Notes under the pieces: model-generated
Told to the model about the DNA's origin: nothing
Database searches by the model: none
What the model saw: the letters and a program-made list of their open reading frames with translations, nothing else
Program-made: the position numbers and the translations under genes
Shown here: in pieces, positions 52,147 through 61,883 of the stretch
Position numbering within the stretch: position 1 is the first letter of the stretch
Layout of the letters: every line of letters begins with the position of its first letter
From: Acanthochlamys bracteata
Lineage: Eukaryota > Streptophyta > Magnoliopsida > Pandanales > Velloziaceae
Assembly: GCA_019914995.1 (NCBI GenBank)
Contig: CM034139.1
Span: 4,256,461-4,320,460, forward strand
DNA length: 64,000 nt
Reading direction: 5' to 3'

Positions 52147-55100
52147 TTAGGCAACAGACTCGCATTCACATTCTTGTAAGCGAGTAAGGATCTCTTGGCA
52201 ACTTGGTCTCTCATCAGGTTCTGCCCAACAATCTACACCCAAATACAAAACCGTGAGCTACGAGCTATAACATTACTACAAGAGTTGCCATAAATATGGA
52301 GAGTTCTATTCTGGAGTGAGTACCTGAAATCAACTTTCCAAGAGGCCCTCCAGGAATTTCTAGACGTCTTCCTTCAGTACCAACTGCATATACTACCTGA
52401 ACACAAAAAGGTAGCAGAATACAATTGGGGCTTAAATGCTGTTCTTTGCTCAGAAATTAATTAACATCATCAAGCCAAATATTACTAAAGTTTGTTTCAG
52501 AATTAAGCTTTTAGGAATTCATCATTTTCAAAGGGAACAAGGCATACTTGCACAGGTGGCACACCTTGCCATGGCCTTTTGAGAGTGCATAGTTCCCAAA
52601 TTATAACTCCAAGACTGAAAATGTCACATTTTTCAGTAAATTGTTCATTTCGGATAAGTTCAGGAGCCATCCATTCAGGCGTGCCTGCATTGAGGTTGTC
52701 ATTTGTTGGGCCATTCATCAATACACGTGACAGCCCAAAATCACATATCTTGACGGTCCAATGTTTGTTTACAAGGCAATTTGCACTCTTCAAATCACGA
52801 TGAACTATCTTCTTTCGATGCATATACATCAAACCCCTGTTGACATTGCAGAAGCCTAAGATCAGTCTTGCTAGAAAAAAACACAGCATCAAACAGATTA
52901 ATACTGGCTGGTAGCCACATTTCATACCAAAAACTAAAACAGAGATGGTTTGCATATTTGCAATGACCCCTTTCCGAGTCCCTAATGCATGAAATGCCCA
53001 ACTGATGACACTAAAGTCGAAATCTTTCTGCGTACATGAAACCCTCCAATACAAGAGAAAAACCTCTTCAAAGGTAAAGGTTTAATCCTATACCAGCTGG
53101 GTGATTGACACCTTTTAACCACACTTACAGTACGGGCAAAACCCAATGCTTCAACAAGTTGCATGTCTACATCTTAATCAGTAGTGTCTCAGTTAGCTTT
53201 TGATCAATAAGGTCAACGATCGCCTTTATAGGCTAGTATTTGCAAAATCCATGGGTAGCAAAGAATTGAAGTTGCAAGTTGCAACTAATCAATATTATGA
53301 AAAATAGAAAGCACACGAATATGTGAGAACAAGAAACAAAAAGGAAATATTAGAGAACCTTCATAAGATAAAATGATCTTTCTCACCCAAACAGAGATTT
53401 TTGCCAATGATAGGCTAGTTATACAAGTGGAGCTTACAGGTCAGAAGTAATGTTTTGAAATTTGAAGTTACCTGCATATATCACGTAGCATTTTGAATCT
53501 CCTGCGCCAACTGAACTTTGTTTTCTGGCCACTCATGTGTATAAGGTAATACAAGGAACCCATCTCCATATATTCAGTAACCATTGATAGGTGAGGCGGT
53601 TCCATGCATGCACCAAGAAATAATATAACTGCAAAAAATAGTTCAAGAAGATGTTAGGATCATGTAAATTCTATCCAAGTTATGAATATCTTTCACTGTT
53701 AATCTTCTATTGCTACTAGGACCCTTATTAAAGAACACCATGAGCTAGACCATGAACAACTAGAAATTATAATTATGACCACCACGTTCTGATGTTTGAT
53801 GCGACATGTCTCGACTCATGAAGGGTAGCTGCTTCTAATTCAAATACAAACCACCTTACATGGTGACACATCATCACGTTGATAATGTCATGGTGGTTAG
53901 ACTTGTGAAAGAGCAGGTTTTTGATAATATAAAATTATATTAAAAAAATAAATCCTCAAAATTCGACATTTATTCTAGTGAAGATCAGTACCATTGGGAT
54001 GTCGGAGCCGGCTGGAAAGGAAAGGAAGAAAAAAGCAATCAGTAAAATATTTAAAAACAATAGTCTTAATTATGTTCTTTGGTTACCTGTTTAGCAGAAA
54101 ATTACCTCAGTATTGATATTTCATTGCAAAAATCTTCCATGTTCTCAGCAGTTAAATCTTGCTCTAGGAAAATTTTGATTGCTACATCTGTCCCGTTCCA
54201 CATGCCCCGGAAAACTTCTCCAAAAAAACCTGAAAAAGGGAGACACTTGCTTCCAATTTCATAACTTTTAGGGAAAAGATATATCATGCAAACATACGAA
54301 CAAATGGGGGCATTTTAACAATATATGTACATGCAAAGCACCCAACCATTGGGTGGTTGGAATCCACATCCCACTGGGTAGGTTAGAGAATTTAATCCCA
54401 GCAGTGCTAGTATCTTTTATTTAAATAAATAAATAAATACATATATGTATTTATTTGGATAGAGGCGTATGGTGTCTTTATAGGCATATGGTGCACATGC
54501 TGGCTATTTTTGGCTAGCGAGATCTACAAATCCAATCTCCACCATTAGATATGAAAAACCATGAGTTCAGAACATCGTTGATAAACTTTCAGCTCAATCA
54601 GAATACGAATCGACCTCCATCGGAACTCTTGATCAAAATGACACAAAAATGTTTATTTTGTCAATTTATATACAGTGCATTTGGGCGACTTAGGTCTTAT
54701 AGTCTAATCGTTGGGAGGACCACAAATTACGCATCATTTTGTTGGATCTATTGGCCTGTAGAATGATAAGGAACACTTTTAGGTATTTGGTTTCTGATAG
54801 TACCATAAATACTGTTTTTCACAAATGTAATGATGACCTGATGAACAAAGTGTAAAACTCTGTGATCCTGCTTTTAATTTTATCAACTTTTCGACTTCTT
54901 GTCTTTCATTTTCCCATCTCGAAGATAGATATGTGCATATCTATAAGCAAGGAATTACTCATTAGGACAAAAAACAACCATCGCAAGTTTGAATTTAAGC
55001 ACCATTGTTAGAAATATAGAGCACAGAACTAACTTATCACGAGCGAGATACATAATAAAAGAAAAACAAAATCCTCCTGGTGGGTGTACTAGCATTGCTC

Positions 55101-56769
55101 GTTCATCTCTTCCCAATTTTGGTACCTGAATATCTTCACTAAAGCCAAATGGAGATGAAACAAAAGCACATACCTATTCCAACACGTGTTCCAACAGTTA
55201 GCTCTGAAAAATCAATCTTCCATTCTTCAAAGGGTATCAATGGGTTGTTCAGAAATGAAGAACTCTGCAAAATCCTGTTCCATATCGAGGAAGAATCTTC
55301 TGGTTTCTGTGAATCTGCTGACCATGGGCCATCTGAACTTCCACACTTTGCATTCATGAAGATCAGCAAGACGGTGTCGCCTTGCAACTAAGATTTAATT
55401 GCTTCATAGAACTGTAGAATGTTCCATATGACTAGTGAGCATTCCGTATCATAAGTAGGCTAGTAGTTTATATCCTCAATACAAAAATAAGAATGCAGTT
55501 TAGCACTTCAATTTGAGGAGACTCCCATCTAAGGAAATGATCCCAAAATTTTAGTAGCAACTATATGTGCTATCTTATGAATGGTGCTCAAATTATATGA
55601 CTAACACTATAAAACATGTGAAAGATCAATGTGAGAATTACCTCAATGCCTCTTACTGTTCATTACCTAATTAATCTTCACGACTCATGGAGGGTTTATA
55701 TCACCATGAGAATGACATTTCTCTGAAGTTAATGTGCTACAGAGTCTAAAGTTCTCAAATTCCATGGTTATATTTTATCTCAGCAATGGACTTCTTTGTT
55801 TATTTTATGAGTACATGAAAGGCAATTTATAAGATTAGCACTAAAGGAACAATCAAAACAAATGAGACAGTAAGCGCCAAGAGGAACATATGAAAGATCA
55901 ATATTGCTACTTCCCCCTACTTTGATTCAGTTCAGTAAGAAAATTGCATAAGTAACATTTCTAGATAACTTTCAATGTCAAGCCTACTTGAGCTGAGTAT
56001 ACTAAAGGGCAAATCCATTCGCATGCTATTAAATTTGTGAAAACAGTCATTTCTAACAAGTAGTTGGGAAAGGAGATCTCAAGCCACTTTTTGCAAAGGA
56101 GGTCAACTAAAATGGTAAAACAGAACATATAACCTTTCTAAAAGATAGTAGCAGGAATACACTTCATTATAGCTAGCTTAAGCACACACTGAATCAAAAT
56201 CATGAACACAACAGTTATACCACGGAAGCCAATCAGTATGTTTCAACTCCTGCCAATTGTAGAAGATAATTCTCAGCAGCAACATATCTAATGTAGTTAT
56301 CCTAACATTCACAAAGTTCAGGGTGATCCTACTCCCTGACACACTCTTCAAGGGGGATAGTTTCCCAAAAGAAAAAGAAAAGAAAAGTCAAAGTTGATAA
56401 TCTGAGAAGTACCAAACCACTGCAATCTCCAAGCTACAAACCTCACAAACGAATACCTCAAGATTTCTTTTTTCTAACGAACCTTTCAAAAATTGAAATT
56501 GTGACATAGCCAAGCAATGAAAACGCAAAAGAAATCAGACAGCACAAGCATGCAGCAATTCTCATAATCAGCCATAAGAAATAAATAGAGCTCTTAATTT
56601 TCATTGCTCAATTAAACCAGTACAAGATAGAAAATTAAGCATTTCAAAATCAATCAATACCATCAAGAAGATCACTGAAACGAGATTCACCAGATCCAAT
56701 GGAGAGACACAAACACAACAATAACTTACCGAGCGAGCAGTTGAACTGAAATGTACCAGACATTCCCAT
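52147..56769 (-). CDS. Raf-like MAP3K protein kinase, short form
   Basis: Serine/threonine kinase of the plant Raf-like MAP3K class, closest in remembered sequence to Arabidopsis At2g31010/At2g42640/At3g58640. Eight exons, all GT-AG: 56769-56730, 55380-55174, 54229-54106, 54011-53992 (20-bp microexon), 53628-53472, 52836-52548, 52396-52324, 52232-52147. They total 996 nt, in frame, 331 aa. Every key residue is present: glycine loop GIGFFGEV (about 81-88), K101 in VAIK, E119, HRDLKSAN with D197, K199 and N202, D215 of DFG, and the GTPEWMAPE segment at 234-242. The C-terminal DCWAEPDERPSC holds the conserved arginine. The kinase domain begins near residue 65, so only a short, new-looking N-terminus (MGMSGTFQFNCSLG) precedes it. 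The family's long regulatory N-terminus with an EDR1-type domain is not seen upstream. Exon 1 and the acceptor at 55380 are the uncertain parts; the kinase exons are firm. Confidence 0.85.
54430..54770 (+). repeat. Dispersed repeat, copy B, in a kinase-gene intron
   Basis: Lies in the intron between exons ending at 55174 and starting at 54229. Shared blocks with the copy at 24130-24510 (opposite strand) include AAATCCAATCTCCACCATTA, TTTCAGCTCAATCAGAATAC and GGAACTCTTGATCAAAATGA. By eye, about three quarters of the central 150 bp is identical. Confidence 0.8.
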
Positions 56770-57120
56770 TTAAGTTCCCCAAAAGCAACCGAACAATTGT
56801 GCAGAACAAAAACCAACAGAGAGCAAATAATTCAGATCTTAGAAACTTATAACTACTCACTCAGGGATCCGTTGTTAATCTTATCGAACTTTCTGGAAAC
56901 CCACCAGCATTTTTAAGGATGGATTCAATTAAGCAACAGAGAGGAGCAAAAAGATAAAAAGATAAAGTCTGAGAAAATTGAAATATGTAACTGAGAAAGG
57001 AAGAGATCGTGCGGAGACTGAAGTAGAGTTTGATACAGAAAGGTTGTTGAGATTTTTTACATTTTATAATTTTTAAAGTTTTTGTTGAGTGAAGTCAGAA
57101 GCCAAGCTGATTTCCTTTAC

Positions 57121-57129
57121 CTTTATAAA
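57121..57129 (-). promoter_or_regulatory. Probable TATA box of the kinase gene
   Basis: The minus strand reads GCGATTTATAAAGGTAAAGG, a strong TATAAA match about 350 bp before the start codon. A CT-rich leader with CAACAACC and TCTTCCTTTCTC blocks follows between 57060 and 56900. Confidence 0.55.
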
Positions 57130-58174
57130 TCGCGTTTCCGTACCAATAGGAAACGATAAAATGAAGACCGTAATTAACGGCTAAAACTAGTGACGCTTAT
57201 GACAAGGATATATTTTTAGAACAATAAAATATGGACAACTGCATTCTGCATGGTTCTGATTGTCTAAAACTCTACGATTCATATAAGAATTTTTACAAAA
57301 CTTCTAGAAAAATGTATTTGCTCTTCTTATTTATTACATTTTAGATTATTAATATCGATAAAAGTTGTAAAAAATATGTACAGTGTGCATGAAGAATCAG
57401 ATAATTATTACCAAAATTTAGCTGTCTTAATCGTTTAAATCCTGAATATTACACTCTTACTTAATTAAATGCTTCTATTGATTGTAAAAATAAATCTTCC
57501 CAACAAATTTATGAGATTCTTCGTTTACGTTCTTCTTTTAGAATGAGTTATTAACTAAATAAATTCATATGTAGTGATAATTCAGAATATAGAGCATTTA
57601 CTTAATTAAATGCAATTCTTTTAATAGTTGCATAATCATGTGATGATTGATAGGCATGATCGTATAACCAGGTTTTTTGGTAGAGTTCACTGCAACACAA
57701 CCGTAAGAGTTATGGTAGTTTAATTTCTGTGGTTAATTTGAGTACTATAAATTGCAACACCGCAAACAGCTTTACTAATTCAACCTCATCAAGCGTCTAA
57801 AGTTAATTCTCGTCAATAATGTTCAAAAGAATGGGAGATGAAGAACCAGTTCTTCCACTGATCCTTCTCCGAACAGATCATTCAGGTCGAAGATTAGTTT
57901 TTAGTAGCGTGAATTCATACACCGAAATATTTGTGATTAATTTGAGTAACTGCCTTACTCTTTGATTCATACAAGAGTTCCGAGTATATTGTAATCAGGT
58001 GATTAAAACACAGAACGTCATGTCACAAGAGTCTCGTATGTTGACCGATAAGATGGCTGAATTTGAAACCCAGTTGCTTAAGAGTTCGCAATCTTCCTGA
58101 AGTCCTACCGGAGATTAATCACCTAACCTATCCCTTAGTATGTGTTTAATTGAATACATTCCGTGTCTAACCAA

Positions 58175-58760
58175 GTGTTCCGCTCTATAGCAATTCTATT
58201 GAATTATAATTTCTTTTGTGCAAATTTGTAATTCATATTTTTTAACTTGATATCCGTACAACAACAATTAAAATAAAATATCAAGTGAGACGCCAAATTT
58301 TTACTAATTGTAAGATGAAATTTTCATGCTAAAAAAATTAGCCACTTAGTTCAATTAAAATCGAATTGTTAGTTCTCTTCAAATTGAGTAATTTATGTTT
58401 TATGCTACTAATCCGTCTTTATACCAAGTTGGAGGCTCAAAAATTTCTCTCTCTAGTAATATGTAAGGTGGCTTTATTCGATCAAATTCTAATACTAATT
58501 ATTAAAAAAATATAATATCAAAAAAATTAATCAAAATAAAATATCTGAAAATTCAGTTTATATACTATAAAATCTAATACAATCTAAAATATTAAATCAA
58601 TAAATATGAAGTTTTTTAATATATTAATTATTTTTTATTTTATTTTTATTTAATATAAAATTAATATACTTACTCTTTATTCAATAGTGTTCTGCTCTAA
58701 CAAAAAATTCATATATTTTAACTAGATATCCATACAACAACAATTCAAATAGAACGCCAA
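58175..58760. repeat. Direct repeat pair flanking about 0.4 kb
   Basis: 58175-58296 and 58687-58760 share GTGTTC(C/T)GCTCTA, AATTCATAT, TTTTAACT(T/A)GATATCC, TACAACAACAATT and ACGCCAA in the same order; the second copy is shorter by an internal deletion. This could be what remains of two terminal repeats of a small element, or a local duplication. Confidence 0.6.
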
Positions 58761-59005
58761 GCCGGAAAACAGCGACATTGCCAGTGCCGAAACTTCTACG
58801 GGTGTTTCTGGCAATCTTTATCGTCACGCTCTGCTTCGCATTTGCTGCGGGGTCGAACATTGGGAAGCCAAACCTTGTTTGGGTTGTTATTTATTTTGGT
58901 GCTGCTTTTGCCGCATTGTATATCGCCATTCGCTGCGCCGTCCATGCATATCCCTTGATTATCAGTATTAGTATACAATATTTTTCCCCCTTCTTTTGTA
59001 AGTAA
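58739..59005 (+). pseudogene. Orphan membrane-type reading frame without ATG
   Basis: An open frame reading KTATLPVPKLLRVFLAIF and onward has two hydrophobic stretches, near FLAIFIVTLCFAFAAG and VWVVIYFGAAFAALYIAI, separated by a polar SNIGKPN turn, and ends at TAA 59003-59005. The GC content of 58760-58960 is clearly higher than in the flanks, and codon use looks protein-like. No in-frame ATG precedes it, so it is either a detached exon, a captured gene fragment or a pseudogene. I do not recognise the family. Confidence 0.35.
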
Positions 59006-59639
59006 AGAGTCAAATTACCAAATAATATACGTAACGTATACTTGGAATCTGTAAAGGATTACATTGATTGTTATCTTTCAGTAATTCAAATTTCTTGTAG
59101 TTTGTACATAAACTTTGTCGTTTGGTTCCGTATAACTAACAGCATTAGTCAATGCTAGATTTATATTTTAAAATCTTTCTATAATTCGAATTCTGAATTT
59201 GTTCTTCACTGATTTTTTTTTTCTTAAAATCATGCTGTGAATATCCAAAGATAAAAGGTAATCATCGTTAACGAATATTACAAGGAAATTAAATTGAAAT
59301 GCTTTCTGTGTTCTAAAACGTCACTTAAATTTTAAATTAGTTCCTTCACTTTAGAATCATACTGTGAATATATCTTTTATGTATTGCATGTTTTGTCGAA
59401 CTAATACAAGACACTTATGCCTTGTCATTGGGTGTGATTGTTAGGAAAATTTTAAAATAAAGAGTTCTTTTGAAAAAGATTTATTATTATTATTTTTTAA
59501 AACAGACATAATTTTAATATTATATATATATAATTTTTTATACTTTTAAAAATTATAAATTTATTTAAAATAAAAAATTAAAATAAAATGAAGCGCAAAA
59601 ATAGTCTCTGTAAAATCTCTCCGTACGATGAAGTGGCTG

Positions 59640-59870
59640 TTTGATTTAACGTTTTTTAAAAATTATTTTTTAATTTTTAATTTTTAAATATATATTTTAT
59701 AATATTTAAAAAAATTATTAAAATTTTAAAAATATAAAAAAAATTCTACGTAATAAAAATTTTTTATTATATATTTTTATTATTTTTAAAAATAAAAAAA
59801 ACTTTTATTAAAAAAATATTTTTTATTTAAAAAATTTTATTTTATAAATACTTACAAACACTTCCGAATT
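59640..59870. repeat. AT-rich MITE-like element
   Basis: About 230 bp in the same orientation as the copy at 3585. A TTTAACGTTTTTTAAAAATT left end leads to ATATATTTTATAATATTT, then TTCTACGTAATAAAAATTTT, then TATATTTTTATTATTTTT, and a right end CTTACAAACACTTCCG. Confidence 0.55.
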
Positions 59871-60454
59871 GCGATGCAGTTGCGAGCAGGAACTAAAAAA
59901 AATGCAAGATAAACAGCCATCATCGATAACGTACATCCACGTCAAATAAGTTGAAAGCTATAGTCAGTTATTATGCCTAACATCAGTGCGTGATGCACTT
60001 GAAGCTCAAAACTAAGGTCATACAGTAGTTAGAATGATGACTAGTCATTATAAGCTCCCCACGCTTCACTACGTGATTAAAAGTTTTTCTTTTTCTTCTG
60101 AAGAAGAAAAGTTTAATTTGTTTGCAATTTGATGGAACCTGCAATGTGTTGGAATAGCACCAGAAAAGAAAATCTCAAATTTGCGAGTTCTTTTGAATTT
60201 TTTTTATAAAAATATCTATTAATTTAGTAATTATATATTTTTTAATAAATTTTTTAAAATATTTATAAATTTATTTAAAATATAAAAAATACAAAAATAT
60301 TTTATTTTGTTAAATTTTATTGTTATTTATTTTATTATATATTTATAATTTCTTTATAATCACTCTTAAATATTCTAACTAGCCCACGGGTCATGAGTCA
60401 ACAGAATGATGATGGGGTGTTTGGCTTTGCTTTCCCCCAACCCAATTTTTCAAT

Positions 60455-60672
60455 TCTCCATTTCATGTTTTTTAATACATATTTTATAAATATATAAAAA
60501 ATTTATTTAAAAATTTAGAAAGTGTAAAAAAATTCTACGGAGTGAGATCTTTTTATTGCATATTTTTATTATTTTTTTAGAAGTAAAAAAAATAAAACTT
60601 ATTTTTCAAAAAAAACAAAAATACCTTTTATTTCACAAAAGTTCTATTTCATAAGCAATCCTAAACGCCCCG
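60455..60672. repeat. AT-rich MITE-like element
   Basis: Same orientation and block order as the 59640 copy, with TTCTACGGAGTGAGATCTTT at the point where that copy has TTCTACGTAATAAAAATTTT. The right end is CCTAAACGCCCCG, the GC-rich terminus of the family. Confidence 0.55.
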
Positions 60673-60911
60673 ATATCAACCAGCAACAAAAGCGAAATTG
60701 CCAAATTCACTTCTGCATCCTGACAGCCTAACTTGTCCTGACGGAACCACTCCGCAAACGTCCCTATCCTTCTTTCTTCTCTTTCTCGCTAACCACCTTG
60801 ATTGACAATAATAACCTGTCCTGACAAATTATAAACGAATCCCAACCCTTGTATTATGTCCGGTTCTCTTCCATCGCTTTCACACGGACGCTCTGTAGCT
60901 AGTCCTCCTGC

Positions 60912-61173
60912 TTTTTGTAAGTGTTTAAAATTATTTATAAAATAAATTTTTATAAAATAAAAGATATTTTTGTTTTATTTGAAAAATGAATTATATTTTT
61001 TTTACTTTAAAAAAAATAATAAAAATATGTAATAAAAAAATTTCACTTTGTAATTTTTCTACACTTTTTAAATTTTTTAAAATTTTTTTTATATATTTAT
61101 AAAATATATATTAAAAAATATGAAATAAAAAAAAATTGATAAGTAGTTTTTGGAACGGAGAACCAAACAGCGC
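60912..61173. repeat. AT-rich MITE-like element, opposite orientation
   Basis: Reverse of the copies at 59640 and 60455. AATAATAAAAATATGTAATA comes first and ATATATTAAAAAATATGAAA later. The right end is CCAAACAGCGCC. Confidence 0.55.
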
Positions 61174-61482
61174 CTAAGTCCAAAGGTCATTAGCTACCCA
61201 TCTCCATCATCATTAACAAAATTCTGCTAATTAAGGAATTAATAACTAATCCATTGTACTGCGACATGGTCTTAAGTTGGCAGATTATGTAGATGGTTTC
61301 TATAAAGTATAAAAGATTTTCATTAAAGCAAAAACAAACACGCTCCAAAATGTCAATTGCTCGGGAGTAAAAGAAATAAGATCAAAATCACCCGAAAGAA
61401 AAACAAAGGTGTGTCCTTTTAAAATATGCCATCTTTAGAGGATTGCATATTTTCTTCCATTCCAAATGCAACCAGTTTCTCG

Positions 61483-61714
61483 GATCATTTAAAATTACTT
61501 ATAAAATAAAAAATTTTTGAAATAAAATTTAAAAATAATTTTTTTTAATTTTTGAAAAATAATAAATATATATAATAAAAAAAATTTATTATATATTTTT
61601 TTATTTTTTATTTTAAAATAAATTTTTTATATTTTTATAAAATATATATTAAAAAATATAAAATAAAAAATTATAAAATTATTTTTTTGAAACGTAACGT
61701 CAAACGGGGCTCTC
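61483..61714. repeat. AT-rich MITE-like element, opposite orientation
   Basis: Ends with GTCAAACGGGGCTCT, similar to the right end of the copy at 12262-12538. The core has ATATATTAAAAAATATAAAA, also shared with that copy. It lies only about 170 bp upstream of the DUF688 start codon. Confidence 0.55.
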
Positions 61715-61883
61715 TATCTAATATTAAGTTTAAATCATGTGTAACAATTTTCTTTCGTTTCTTTTTAAGTGAAATCTCACGTCTCTCTCTTGCTTCGGCA
61801 TTCTACTCTCTCTCTAAATCCTTACCACCTCCCAGAGAAAAAAAAAATTCAAATACTGTTTTCCTTCATTCAGAACTCGATCG

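Larger units (their letters stand above)
57135..61883. other. Intergenic spacer between the kinase and DUF688 genes
   Basis: 57135-58140 is unidentified DNA of ordinary composition with short open frames only. A direct-repeat pair and an orphan open frame lie at 58175-59005. From 59450 to 61715 the sequence is largely a cluster of AT-rich elements. 61730-61883 is the CT-rich probable promoter and leader of the DUF688 gene, with TCTCTC patches at about 61785-61815. Confidence 0.5.

Noticed and set aside
58796-58978. Minus-strand open frame opposite the orphan membrane frame
   Set aside because: It mirrors the GC-richer insert and has a polar, low-quality composition. The + strand frame has the coherent hydrophobic pattern.
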